Positions 34,380-44,570 of a stretch of DNA of 64,000 nt are shown one piece after another. Position 1 is the stretch's first letter. Each line of letters begins with the position of its first letter. Made by a program: the position numbers and the translations under genes. This DNA is from DATAOG01 sp963757395 (GTDB lineage: Bacteria > Pseudomonadota > Alphaproteobacteria > Geminicoccales > Geminicoccaceae). The stretch lies in contig CAVWRK010000012.1 of NCBI GenBank assembly GCA_963757395.1, positions 1 through 64,000 on the forward strand, in the 5' to 3' direction. The notes below the pieces were generated by a model. That model saw only the letters and a list, made by a program, of their open reading frames with translations, was not told the origin of the DNA and made no database searches.

Positions 34380-35597
34380 ATGACGGACGAAGCGCCGGGA
34401 TCGGCGACTCTGGTGGACGAGCGATCACGCCGCATTGGCGAGTTTCTGATCGCGCGCGGCGGGCCGTTCTACGACCTTCAGCTGCGGCTGGGGCTGCTGC
34501 GCGAGCAGGCGCTGCACGCCGGTCGACGGGCGGCGATCCTGGTCGGGATCGCCTGGGGTGTGCCGCTGCTGCTGAGCGCGCTCGCGGGCGAGGCGTTCGG
34601 CCCCGCCGCGAGCCGGCCGTTCCTGCTCGACCTCGGCGCCTGGGCGCGCTTCGTGATCGCGATCGCCATCTTCGTGCTGGTGGAGCGCCTGGTCGAGGAA
34701 CGGTTGCGGGTCCATCTCGGCCAGTTCGTGCGCGCGCCGCTGCTCGCCCCAGCCGCCATGCCGGCCGCGGCTGAGGCGGTTGTGCGGGCGCTTCGCCGCC
34801 GCGATACGCGGCTCCCCGAGCTGGTCTGCGTGGTCGCGGCCTACGCGATCAGCCTGGCTGGCGCCGAGCTCTTCCTGACCGGCGATACGTCCTCCTGGAT
34901 CGTGACCGTCAGCCCCGAAGGGGCGAGCCTCTCGGCCGCCGGCTGGTGGTGCGCGCTGGTCAGCAGCCCCTTGTTCTGGTTTTTGCTGCTGCGCTGGCTG
35001 TGGCGGCATGCGGTCTGGGGCCTGCTGCTGCGCGACCTCGCACGGCTCGAGCTGCGGCTGGTCGCGACCCATCCGGACGGCGCCGGCGGGCTCGCCTTCA
35101 TCGGCCAGTACCCGAACGCGTTCGCCACCTTCGTGCTCGCGCTCAGCTGCGTGCTCGGGGCCGCGATCGCGCGCACGCTGCTGCGGGGCGATCTCACGGC
35201 CGCGGCCTACGGCCAGCTGATGGCCGCCTGGCTGATCGTCGTCGTGATCCTGTTCGGCGCCCCGCTGCTGGCGTTCACCGGACCGCTGAAGCGGCTCAAG
35301 GAGACCACGATCCTTGCCGCCAGCGCCCTCGCCACCCGGCGTGAGCGCGCGGTCGAGCGCGAGCTGCTCGGCAGCAACATGAGCGCCTCGAGTGACGCGG
35401 ACGCCGCCGCCGCCGGCGACGTTCCGGATCCCGCCAAGCTGTACGCCGCGGCCGGGAAGCTTTCGACCTACCTGATCTCGCGGGCGGCGATTTTGCCGGT
35501 CGCCGGCGCCGCGCTGCTGCCGCTGGTCGCTGCGGGGGCGACCCAGCTGCCGATCAAGGAGCTGCTCAAGATCGCCAAGAGTCTCCTGCTGCTCTGA
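34380..35597 (+). CDS. polytopic inner-membrane protein, unknown function
   Basis: About 405 residues with six or seven predicted helices (for example AILVGIAWGVPLLLSALAG, FVIAIAIFVLVERLVEE, LVCVVAAYAISLAGAELFL, AAWLIVVVILFGAPLLAF, ILPVAGAALLPLVAAGA). A GTG two codons upstream (34374) is an alternative start. The polar N-terminus and an Ala/Asp-rich cytoplasmic loop near residue 345 are visible. No family was recognised. It lies between a beta-barrel gene and DUF3300 in the same direction. Confidence 0.7.
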   Translation: MTDEAPGSATLVDERSRRIGEFLIARGGPFYDLQLRLGLLREQALHAGRRAAILVGIAWGVPLLLSALAGEAFGPAASRPFLLDLGAWARFVIAIAIFVLVERLVEERLRVHLGQFVRAPLLAPAAMPAAAEAVVRALRRRDTRLPELVCVVAAYAISLAGAELFLTGDTSSWIVTVSPEGASLSAAGWWCALVSSPLFWFLLLRWLWRHAVWGLLLRDLARLELRLVATHPDGAGGLAFIGQYPNAFATFVLALSCVLGAAIARTLLRGDLTAAAYGQLMAAWLIVVVILFGAPLLAFTGPLKRLKETTILAASALATRRERAVERELLGSNMSASSDADAAAAGDVPDPAKLYAAAGKLSTYLISRAAILPVAGAALLPLVAAGATQLPIKELLKIAKSLLLL

Positions 35598-35675
35598 CCC
35601 GCAGCCCTCGGCGCACGAGGTGGTGCCGGCGGCATTCGAATTGGAGAGAAGCGTTTGAGGATGGGGGGATGCCAG

Positions 35676-37325
35676 ATGATCTGGAAGGAGAACCGCGCTG
35701 GCCGATGGCTGGCGTTCGCCGCCCTGGCCGTTGTCGCCAGCAGTCCCGCTCTTTGGCCGCTCGAAGCCAGGGCGCAGGCGACGCCCGAGCCGCCCGCTGC
35801 TGCGGTCGTGCCGGCGACCGACGCCGGCGACGAGGGACCGGCGACCGATGTCGAGGAACCGGAAGCTCCGGCCGCGGGGGCCCTGTCGCCCGAAGAGCTG
35901 CAGGCGCTGGTCGCGCCGATCGCGCTCTACCCCGATCTGGTGCTCGTGCTCGCGCTGCAGGCCTCGCTGGCGCCGCTCGACATCGTGCAGGCGGATCGCT
36001 TTCTGGCCGACTATGACGAGGATCCGTCGCTGACGCCGAACCCGGACTGGGACCAGAGCGTGGTCGGGCTGCTCAACTATCCGACCGTGATCCACACCAT
36101 GAACGCTGATCTCGACTGGACCCAAAGCCTGGGCCAGGCGGTCCTCGACCAGCTCGAGGGCGTGCAGGATGCGATCCAGGACGTCCGCACCTTCATGCGC
36201 GCGGTCGGCGGCCTCGAGAGCAACGACAAGATGACGGTCATCGTCGAGGACGACAACATCAGCATCAGGCCGACCGATCAGAATGCGGTGTTCATCCCTC
36301 AATACGATCCCGAGGCGCTGCTGACGGCGCTCTACAGCACGGACGTCACGGCACCGGCGGCCGAGCCTTCGCCTGAGGGCGCCGAGGCCAGTCCGGAGGC
36401 GGCGGCCGCGGCGGTACCGAGCGAGTCGGCGGCGCCGGCCGAGGGCGCCGCCGAGCCTGCACCGGCACCGGCGCCAGCACCAGAGATGCAGGCCGTGCCA
36501 GCCGCCGCCCCGACCTATCCTCCGCCGGGGTATTATCCGCCGCCGCCGATGACCTACTCGGACCCGTCGCCGTCCTGGCTTGGCACGGCCGCGACCTTCG
36601 CCGGCGGCGCTGTGGTCGGCGGCCTGGTCGGCTGGGCGATCGCCGACGACGATGACGACCATCACGACAACGGCGACAGCATCAGTCGCGGCAACGTCAA
36701 CATCGAGGACTCGACAATCACCGTCAATCGCGGCGGCGGCCGCGGCGGCGCCCAGGGTGCCAACGCCGACAACCTCAAGCTTCGGGCCGAGAACGAGCGC
36801 CTGAAGCAGGATGCGCGGGTCAAGGAGCAGCGCGAGGAGACCAAGCGCGCGCTCAACCAAAAGTACGCTCAGACGCAGCAGCCCGCCGCCGGGGCCCGGG
36901 CCGCGGTGGCGCCCGCGACCAGAAGCAAACACTCGGGCCTCGCGACCAGCGGGGGCAGGGAAGCGACCGCGACCACCGCCCGTCGGTCCGCCGGCGGCAA
37001 GGAGGCCACCGGGCGCGTCGAGCAAGCCAGGGCGAAGGCGGCTCCCACCGCCAGCGCGCGGGCGCGCCCGGCGACCAGCAAGGCGACGGTACGGCCCGGC
37101 GACCGCAAGCAACCGCAGGTGGCGAGCGCCTTCGGCAGCACCAAGAGCGCGACCGAGGCGAAGCGGGACTCCAACCGGGGCCTGAAGAGCCGGACCGGCG
37201 CCAAGACAGAGGTCAAGCCGGCTCGCGGCGGCGGCAAAAGCGTATTCGCCCAGAGCGACGGCGGCGCCAAGGCGGCCGCGAGTGGTAAGCAGAGCGGCAG
37301 GCAGAGCCGCAGGGGGAAGAGATGA
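35676..37325 (+). CDS. DUF3300 exported protein
   Basis: About 549 residues. The ATG at 35676 gives a clean signal peptide (GRWLAFAALAVVASSPALWP ending ARAQA); ATG 35661 and TTG 35655 are alternatives. The DUF3300 core is at about residues 70-220 (LVAPIALYPDLVLVLALQA, DWDQSVVGLLNYPTVIHTM, NAVFIPQYDPEALLTALY). Then come an Ala/Pro/Glu-rich segment, YPPPGYYPPPPMTYSDPSP, a Gly-rich hydrophobic segment before DDDDDHHDNG, and a 180-residue basic Ala/Thr/Lys/Arg tail. It overlaps the DUF2950 start (ATGA), a pairing seen in many proteobacteria. Function unknown. Confidence 0.88.
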   Translation: MIWKENRAGRWLAFAALAVVASSPALWPLEARAQATPEPPAAAVVPATDAGDEGPATDVEEPEAPAAGALSPEELQALVAPIALYPDLVLVLALQASLAPLDIVQADRFLADYDEDPSLTPNPDWDQSVVGLLNYPTVIHTMNADLDWTQSLGQAVLDQLEGVQDAIQDVRTFMRAVGGLESNDKMTVIVEDDNISIRPTDQNAVFIPQYDPEALLTALYSTDVTAPAAEPSPEGAEASPEAAAAAVPSESAAPAEGAAEPAPAPAPAPEMQAVPAAAPTYPPPGYYPPPPMTYSDPSPSWLGTAATFAGGAVVGGLVGWAIADDDDDHHDNGDSISRGNVNIEDSTITVNRGGGRGGAQGANADNLKLRAENERLKQDARVKEQREETKRALNQKYAQTQQPAAGARAAVAPATRSKHSGLATSGGREATATTARRSAGGKEATGRVEQARAKAAPTASARARPATSKATVRPGDRKQPQVASAFGSTKSATEAKRDSNRGLKSRTGAKTEVKPARGGGKSVFAQSDGGAKAAASGKQSGRQSRRGKR

Positions 37326-38242
37326 TGCGACGAGGGTGCACCCGGCTTAAGGGCCTCCTGGCAGCGATCGCGCTGGGCGGCTTGGTCTGGACGTCCCTGC
37401 CCGACGCCGGGCAGGCGCAGCAGACGTTCGATTCGCCGGAGGCTGCGATCGCGGCCCTGCTCGAGGCTCTGCAGCGGCAGGACGACGCCGCGGTTCTGGC
37501 GATTTTCGGCGCGCAATACGCCGACCAGATCCTCGGCGAGGATCCTGCGGCCGCCCATGAGGAGCAGGCCCGCTTCGCCGCCGCCGCCAAGCAGAGCCTC
37601 GAGCTGCGTCCGGAGGGCGAGGGCCGGCGGGTGGCCTACGTCGGTCCGCGCGCCTGGCCCCTGCCGATCCCGATCGTGCAGAGCGGAGGCACCTGGCACT
37701 TCGATACCGAGGCCGGCATCGACGAGCTCGCGAACCAGCGGATCGGCGGCAACGAGCTGCGCACGATCGACACGGTGCGCGCCTACGTCGATGCCCAGAA
37801 CGAATACGCCAGCGCGGACCGCGACGGCGATCAGGTGCTCGAGTACGCGCAGCACATCCGCAGTTCGCCGGGCGGCCACGACGGACTCTACTGGCCATCT
37901 GAGGGCGACGCGGCGCCGAGCCCGGTCGGACCCCTGATCGCGGCCGCGGTCGAGACCCACGACGTCGGCGACCCCTTCAATGGCTACTACTACCGGATCC
38001 TGACCCGGCAGGGCGCCAACCCGCCGGGCGGTGCCTACGACTACGTCATCAACGGCAACATGATCGCGGGCTTTGCGCTGATCGCCTGGCCGGCCGAATA
38101 TGGGCATTCGGGGATCAAGACCTTCATGGTCAACCATCAAGGCAAGGTGTTCGAGAAGGATCTCGGTCCTGACACGGCCCAGGCCGCAGCCGCGATCGAC
38201 GCCTACGATCCCGACGCGACCTGGACCGAGGTGACCGAGTGA
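37322..38242 (+). CDS. DUF2950 exported protein
   Basis: 306 residues, signal peptide (LLAAIALGGLVWTSLPDAG ending GQAQQ). DUF2950 features: FDSPEAAIAALLEALQRQD, SGGTWHFDTEAGIDELANQR, AYVDAQNEYASADRDGD, GLYWPSEGDAAPSPVGPLIA, GYYYRILTRQGANPPGGAYD and GYDPDATW-type end (DAYDPDATWTEV). Translationally coupled to DUF3300. Exported and of unknown function. The couple is often found near sulfatase/FGE and HAD genes, as here. Confidence 0.9.
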   Translation: MMRRGCTRLKGLLAAIALGGLVWTSLPDAGQAQQTFDSPEAAIAALLEALQRQDDAAVLAIFGAQYADQILGEDPAAAHEEQARFAAAAKQSLELRPEGEGRRVAYVGPRAWPLPIPIVQSGGTWHFDTEAGIDELANQRIGGNELRTIDTVRAYVDAQNEYASADRDGDQVLEYAQHIRSSPGGHDGLYWPSEGDAAPSPVGPLIAAAVETHDVGDPFNGYYYRILTRQGANPPGGAYDYVINGNMIAGFALIAWPAEYGHSGIKTFMVNHQGKVFEKDLGPDTAQAAAAIDAYDPDATWTEVTE

Positions 38243-38376
38243 CCCGGCCGGCGCTGCGCAGCGACGTCTTTGGCTCGGCTGACGAGGGGTTTCGATAGCC
38301 GTCCGCCGGGGGGCATCTCGCGGTGGCGGGTTGGCGGCGCAGCACGGGTCAACTACGGACTGGAGGAAGCGAGCTG

Positions 38377-38490
38377 ATGGTCCTCTTTCTCGATCACGCC
38401 GCGATCGCGGTGCGCGATCTCGATGGCGCCAAGCGTTTCTTGGCCTGCTCGGGATTCGAGGTGGCCGATGCCTTGGTGATCCAAGGCTCA
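38377..38490 (+). pseudogene. VOC/glyoxalase-family N-terminal fragment
   Basis: GGAGG precedes an ATG that opens MVLFLDHAAIAVRDLDGAKR, FLACSGFEVADALV, the first beta-alpha unit of a VOC-superfamily protein including its first metal-ligand His. After about 36 codons the similarity ends and the sequence runs into recombinase debris on the other strand. A truncated gene. Confidence 0.6.
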
Positions 38491-38571
38491 GCTTCCGGCC
38501 GCCACGGCGCTGCAGCTGCATCGGGATGCGGATGGTCAGAGTGTCGACCTCGACGCCCGCGCGCTCGGTCA

Positions 38572-39151
38572 TTACTCTGCGGCCTCCAGCATCGCTTCCA
38601 TCCGCCGCGCGCCCTCGCAGGTCAGTTCGGCGACCAGGCTTCGGATACCAGCTGCATGCAGCCTCACTGAGGTCCCGTCCGGCGCGACCTCGATCCGCTC
38701 GATCGGCAGTCTAAGAATGCGCGCCTGCTCGGCCGGGCAGAGTTCGTCCCAGACTGGCTCGAGCGCGCCCAGCGCCGCGATCATCTCGCCGTCCTCGAGC
38801 ACGGCGTCCCCGACTGGGCTGTTCTCCTGGCGCACCGCAGTGATGGTCCGCGCGACCAGCTTCGGCGGCGGCGATCGAGCGCACCGGGCGGGTGTCGTGG
38901 CCCCTGCGACTGGCGCCGCGGCAGACGTAGTAGCGATACAGCCGTCCGCGCCGGCGCGTGTGTGTCGGCGTCATCGCCGAGCTGCAGTGCGTGCAGCGCA
39001 TCAGTCCCCTGAGCGGCGCTGGGGTCCGAGCGCGGGCCTCGTTGCCCCGGCGCCTGGCATTCGAGGCCAGGACCTTGTGGACCTGCTCCCAGGTCGCGCG
39101 ATCAACGATCGGCTCGTGCTCGCCCGGGTAGCTCTGGCCCTCCGCCAGCAC
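38572..39151 (-). pseudogene. serine recombinase C-terminal remnant with zinc ribbon
   Basis: Minus-strand protein PGEHEPIVDRATWEQVHKVL, then LRGLMRCTHCSSAMTPTHTR, RRGRLYRYYVCRGASRRGHD, the recombinase domain plus Zn-ribbon of large serine recombinases. After a frame change near 38850, LEPVWDELCPAEQARILRLP and VERIEV-like IERIEVAPDGT follow to a stop at 38572. The catalytic N-terminal domain is absent. Its upstream end is fused to an ISNCY left end. Confidence 0.75.
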
Positions 39152-39223
39152 GCGACCTCCCCGATTCTCCCGAACCGGGCAGATCGTGAGTCACGAAACC
39201 CGGACATACCACGTGCTACGGAC
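39141..39223 (-). repeat. ISNCY left-end sequence, inverted copy
   Basis: Reverse complement closely matches 29722-29803, including the first transposase codons (GTGCTGGCGGAGG). It directly abuts the serine-recombinase remnant, so an ISNCY copy inserted there and lost its body. Confidence 0.65.
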
Positions 39224-39391
39224 AGCTGTGTGTATGTCGCTCGGGCTTGCCATCGGACCCGAACCAGCGCAAGTTCGCGGATCGAAACAGCGCATCCGGG
39301 AGGCGGGTGCGGCAGTTGAGCCAGCCGGAGCCAAAGGCGGCCGCACAGACGGGCGCGGGCAACCGGGGCGTGTCGACAGGGAGACGAGCCG

Positions 39392-41333
39392 ATGCATCTC
39401 AGAGCCGCTCGCGACGCCATTTTGATCAGCGGCCTGTCGCTTGGGCTGATCTTATCCGCCGGGAGCCCGGCGCCGGCGCAGTCGAAATATCACGAGGCGC
39501 CGACGCTCAAGGTACTGGTCGAGGCGGGCAAGCTACCGCCGGTCGAGGAGCGCCTGCCCAAGGAGCCGCTGGTCGAGGACGTCGCCGAGCAGATCGGCAC
39601 TTACGGCGGCACGCTGCGCCGCGGCTTCCTCGGGCCCTCCGACCACAACAACTACACGCGCGTGGTCTATGACGCGCTGGTGCGCAATTCGCCCGACGGC
39701 AGCAAGGTGATCCCGCACATCGCCAAGGGCTGGGAGTCCAACGACGACTTCACCCAGTGGAAGGTGTTCCTGCGCGCGGGCATGAAGTGGTCGGACGGCG
39801 AGCCGTTCACCGCCGACGACATCATGTTCTGGTACCAGCACATCGTCCTCAACCCGGACCTGAGCCCGAACGCGCCGGTCTGGATGCAGAACAAGGACGG
39901 CTCGACCGCGACCGTCGAGAAGCTCGACGACACGACCGTGCAGTGGACCTTCGCCCAGCCCAACACGGCGTTCCTCGCCGAACCTCGCCAACATGGACGG
40001 CGCCGACGAGTCGATCACCAACCTGGCCTTCGTGCCGGCGCACTACATGAAGCAGTTCCATCCGGACTTCGTCGACCAGGCCGAGCTCGACGCCAAGGTC
40101 GCCGCGCGCGGCTTCCAGACCTGGACCGAGCTGTTCTCGATCGAGGCGCTGCCGCACACCAGCGGCCACCGCCCGACCACCGCGGCCTGGATGCCGGACG
40201 GCACGACGGTCGCCGACGAGGTGTTCACGATCAAGCGCAACCCCTACTACTTCGTGGTCGACAAGGAGGGCAACCAGTTGCCCTACATCGACGAGGTGCG
40301 CTTCACCTTCTTCGCCGATGCCGAGACCCTGAACCTCGCCGCGATCGGCGGCCAGATCGACATGCAGGGCCGCCACATCAAGATGAGCAACTACCCGGTG
40401 CTGGTCGAGAACGCGGACAAGGGCGGTTATCGCGTGCTGACCTACCCGACCTTCGGCGGCTCGGACGCGGTGCTGATGCTCAACCAGACCTACAAGAACG
40501 ATCCGGCGATCGCCGAGCTGCTGCGGACCAAGGACTTCCGCATCGCGCTGTCCTACGCGATCGATCGCGACGCGATCAAGGAGCTGGCCTTCCTGGGCAT
40601 CGGCGAGGCCCGGCAGCCGGTGCCGGCCCCCAACCACCCATTCTATCCGGGTGACGAGTACGCCCACAAATACATCGAGCACGACGTCGACAAGGCCAAC
40701 CAGCTGCTCGACGGCGTCGGGCTCACCGAGCGCGACGCCGACGGCATGCGGCTCCTGGCCAACGGCCAGCGGCTCGATCTCGAGATCAGCGTCGTGCCGG
40801 CGTTCGGCAACTGGCCCGACATCGGCCAGCTCGTGGTCGAGGACTGGGCGGACGTCGGCGTGCGCGCCCACATCGAGATCCGCGAGCGCACGCCGCACTT
40901 CGCGATGCGCGATTCCGGCGATCTGATGATCGAGATCTGGAACGAGGACACCACGGCCTTCCCGTTCAGCGGCCAGCCCAAGTTCGACGTGCGCAGCAAT
41001 CCCAGCCTGACGCTGGCGCCGCTCAGCCAGCAGTGGATCAACACCAAGGGCAAGCAAGGGGTGCCGCCGGCGCCCGAGCTGCAGAAGCTGATGGACATCA
41101 TCGACGAGGCCAAGGTCTCCGGCCCCGACCGCCAGATCGAGCTCGCCCACGAGCTGTTCAAGATCTGGACCGACGAGGTCTACGAGATCGGCACGGTCGG
41201 CCTGACGCCGATGGTCCAGGGCGTGATCGTGGTCAATCAGAAGCTGCACAACGTGCCCGAGACGGCCGGCAACGACTGGCCGCTGCGCACGCCCGGCAAC
41301 ACCCGACCGGAGCAGTACTTCTTCGCCTCCTAG
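39392..41333 (+). pseudogene. peptide ABC transporter substrate-binding protein (family 5), one frameshift
   Basis: Starts after AGGGAG with a signal peptide (ending SAGSPAPAQ). SBP family 5 signatures: GTYGGTLRRGFLGPSDHNNY, PHIAKGWESNDDFTQWKVFL, MKWSDGEPFTADDIMFWYQ. One extra A near 39980 breaks the frame; the rest continues LANMDGADESITNLAFVPAH, FRIALSYAIDRDAIKELAFL and on to the stop at 41333, restoring about 647 residues. It would bind di- or oligopeptides or related solutes in the periplasm for the permease encoded next. Otherwise highly conserved, so a sequencing insertion is a real possibility. Confidence 0.85.
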
Positions 41334-41402
41334 GCCGGCGCCAGGCCGACGGCGCGGCGGCGCCCGGCCCGGCGGACCCCTCACGTCGAAGGCGGCGCGA
41401 CG

Positions 41403-42390
41403 ATGCTCGTCTACATCATCAAGCGGCTGCTGCTCCTGCCGCTGCTGCTGTTCATCTTCTCGATCGTCGCCTTCATCCTGATCCAGGCGCCGCCCGGCGA
41501 CTTCGTGACCAGCTACGTCGCCGAGCTCGCCGCCTCGGGCTCCTCGATCGACCAGCAGCAGATCGAGGCGCTGCGCGCTCTCTATGGCCTCGATCAGCCG
41601 ATGTGGATCCAGTACTTCAAATGGATCGCGCGCATTCTCCACGGCGATCTCGGCGTCTCGCTCGACTGGCACAAGCCGATCGCCGAGCTGATCGGCCAGC
41701 GCCTCCTGCTGACGCTCACGCTCGGCGTGTTCACGCTGCTGTTCACCTTTGCCGTGGCGGTGCCGATCGGGATCATCTCGGCGACGCGCCAGTACTCCTT
41801 CTATGATTATTTCTTCACGGTGTTCAACTACCTGGGCGTGGCGACGCCGAACTTCATGACCGCGCTGGTCCTGATGTGGCTGGCCTTCTCCCACTTCGGC
41901 ATCACGATCACCGGCCTGTTCTCGCCGGCCTACGTCGAGGCGCCCTGGAGCGTCGCCCGCGTGGTCGATCTCGGCAAGCACATCTGGCTGCCGATCGTGA
42001 TCCTCGGCCTCGACGGCACTGCCCGGCTCGCCCGCATCATGCGCGCCAACCTGCTCGACGAGCTGCACAAGCCCTACATGGAGATGGCGCGCGCCAAGGG
42101 CATGTCCGAGTGGCGCCTGGTGCTGCAAGTACCCGGTGCGGCTCGCGATCAACCCGCTGGTCAGCAGCCTCGGCTGGTACCTGCCGCTGATCTTCTCGGG
42201 CAGCCTGATCGTCGCCACCGTGCTCAACCTGCCGACCATCGGCCCGCTGCTGCTGCGCTCGCTGATCAGCCAGGACATGTTCCTCGCCGGGACCATCGTC
42301 ATGATCTATTTCGCGATCGCGGTGGTCGGCACGCTGCTCTCGGACATCCTGCTCGCCTGGCTCGATCCGCGCATCCGCATGGAGGCATGA
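41403..42390 (+). pseudogene. peptide ABC transporter permease (DppB/OppB-like), one frameshift
   Basis: MLVYIIKRLLLLPLLLFIFS is the usual N-terminal helix, followed by the periplasmic GLDQPMWIQYFKWIARIL region and helices to residue 240. One extra C near 42127 (before KYPVRLAINP) breaks the frame within the EAA-loop region; the second part (LGWYLPLIFSGSLIVATV, PRIRMEA) ends at 42390. The stop overlaps the ATG of the second permease gene (ATGA). Confidence 0.85.
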
Positions 42391-43531
42391 GCCGGATGTC
42401 GGGCGCCATGGCCGAACCGACGCCAGCCGCCACCCTCGACCTGCCCGAGGACGCGGATGCGGTCTCGGTCGCGCCGAACTGGAAGCTCGTCTGGTGGCGC
42501 TTCAAGAAGCACCGCCTGGCGATGGCGAGCGGCGTGGTCGTGCTGATGATCGCGACGGTCGCGCTGTTGCCCGGCTTCTTCGCCACCCAGGAGCCCGCAG
42601 GTGAGCGACTCGCGCGGCTCGTTCATCCCGGTGCAGCAGGTGCATTTCTGGGACGACGGGCCGGCGCTCTTCGTCGATGGCGTGAAGGGCGCCCGCAACC
42701 CGCGGACGCTGCGCATGGAGTGGCAGATCGACGCGGGCCAGAAGATCCCGCTGCGCTTCTTCGCCAGCGGCTACCGGTGGCACGCGCTCTGGCTGATCCC
42801 GACCGACCTGCACCTGATCGGCCCGGTCGATCCCGGACGACGCGGTTCACCTGCTGGGCACCGATCGCCTCGGCCGCGATCAGTGGTCGCGCCTGATGTA
42901 CGGCACCCAGGTCTCGCTCTCGATCGGCCTCGTGGCGGTCGCGATCAGCACGCTGCTGGGGATTTTCCTCGGCGGCATCTCAGGCTATTTCGGCGGCCTG
43001 CTCGATCTCTTCATCCAGCGCCTGATCGAGCTCCTGCAGTCGATCCCGCCGATGCCGATCTGGCTCGCGCTGACCGCGGCCCTGCCGCGCAGCTGGTCGG
43101 TCGAGCAGACCTATCTCGCGATCACGATGATCCTGGCGCTGATCGGCTGGACCACGCTCGGGCGCGAGGTGCGCGGCCGCTTCCTGTCGCTGCGCGAGGA
43201 GGACTTCGTGGTCGCGGCCAAGCTCACCGGCAGCAGCCAGATGCGGATCGTGTTCCGCCACATGCTGCCGTCGATGAGCAGCCACATCATCGCCGCGGCG
43301 ACGCTCGCGATCCCGGTGATGATCATCAACGAGACTTTCCTCAGCTTCCTCGGCCTCGGCATGCGCCCGCCCGCGATCAGCTGGGGCGTCCTGTTGCAGG
43401 AAGCCCAGAACCTGCAGTCGATCGCGCTCGCGCCCTGGCTGCTGCTGCCCGGGCTCGCGGTGATCGTCACCGTGCTGGCGCTGAACATCCTGGGCGACGG
43501 CCTGCGCGACGCCTCGGACCCCTATCACTGA
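42387..43531 (+). pseudogene. peptide ABC transporter permease (DppC/OppC-like), at least two frameshifts
   Basis: N-terminal WKLVWWRFKKHRLAMASGVV leads into the first helix. Shifts near 42595 and 42837 separate this from SFIPVQQVHFWDDGPALFV, LIPTDLHLIGPVDP and LLGTDRLGRDQWSRLMYGTQ. The last 210 residues are intact, with the EAA motif region around GREVRGRFLSLREEDFVVAA and ending GDGLRDASDPYH. It would form the membrane pore together with the preceding permease. Coupled to that gene by ATGA. Confidence 0.85.
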
Positions 43532-43539
43532 GCGCCGCC

Positions 43540-44564
43540 ATGGACCGGAGCCAGCCCCTCCTCTCGGTGCGCAACCTCAAGACCGTCTTCATGATGGACG
43601 AGGGCATCGCCAAAGCCGTCGACGGCGTCAGCTTCGACGTCGCAGCCCGGCCAGGTCGTCGGCATCGTCGGCGAGAGCGGCTGCGGCAAGAGCGTCACGA
43701 TCAAGTCGATCCTCGGCATCGTCCAGAAGCCGGGCCGGATCGTCGGCGGCGAGATCCTGTTCCGCCGCGAGCAGGGCGGGCGTCGGTGCGATCTCGCCGC
43801 GCTCGACGCCCGCGGCGACGCGATGCGAGCGATCCGCGGCGCCGAGATCGCGCTGATCCCGCAGGAGCCGATGGCGGCGCTGAGCCCGGTCCACACGGTC
43901 GGCAACCAGCTGGTCGAGGCGGTCCGGCTGCACCAGGCCGTCGGCAGGCCCGAAGCCGAGCGGATCGTGATCGGGCGCATGCGCGAGGTCGGCGTGCCGG
44001 CGCCCGAGGAGCGCATGACGATGTACTCCTGGGAGCTGAGCGGCGGCCTGCGCCAGCGCGTGATGATCGCGATGGCGCTGTCCTGCCATCCGAAGCTGCT
44101 GATCGCCGACGAGCCGACCACCGCGATCGACGTCACCACCCAGGCGCAGGTGCTGACCCTGCTGCGCGGCGCTGCAGCAGCAGCACGACATGGCGATCAT
44201 CTTCATCACCCACGACCTCGGCGTGATCGCCCAGATCGCCGACTACGTGGTCGTCATGTATCTCGGCCGGGTGATGGAGACCGGCCCGGTCGACGACATC
44301 TTCCACCGGCCCCAGCACCCCTACACGCGCGGCGCTGCTGCGAATCGATCCCGACCATGTATGCGCCATCGCAAGGAGCTCCTGCCGACGATCGAGGGCT
44401 CGATCCCCCACCCGTTCAACCGCCCGCGCGGCTGCCCGTTCCATCCGCGCTGCGCCGAGTTCATGCCGGGGACCTGCGAGGCCGGCCAGCCGGCGCTGCT
44501 GCCGATCGACGAACGGCAGTCCGCCAGCTGCTTTCTCTATCACGCCACGGTCGACGAGGGCTGA
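43540..44564 (+). pseudogene. peptide ABC transporter ATPase (DppD/OppD-like), about five frameshifts
   Basis: Restored protein: LLSVRNLKTVFMMDEGIAKA, Walker A GESGCGKSVTIKSILG, Q-loop ALIPQEPMAALSP, signature WELSGGLRQRVMIAMALS, Walker B LLIADEPTTAIDVT, H-loop FITHDLGVIAQIADYVVVM, and the oligopeptide-type Cys-rich tail CPFHPRCAEFMPGTCEAG. One-base insertions are inferred near 43645, 44170, 44330, 44344 and 44372. All catalytic motifs survive, so function is lost only through frame. The gene begins eight bases after the permease. Confidence 0.85.
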
Positions 44565-44570
44565 GATCGC

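Noticed and set aside
34425..37112. Minus-strand open frame of about 900 codons opposite the membrane protein and DUF3300 genes
   Set aside because: Arg/Gly-rich translation without domains. The plus strand has signal peptides, membrane helices and the DUF3300 domain.
39849..42302. Minus-strand open frame of about 820 codons opposite the peptide transporter genes
   Set aside because: Shadow frame of high-GC genes; the plus strand encodes clear SBP and permease sequences apart from single-base shifts.
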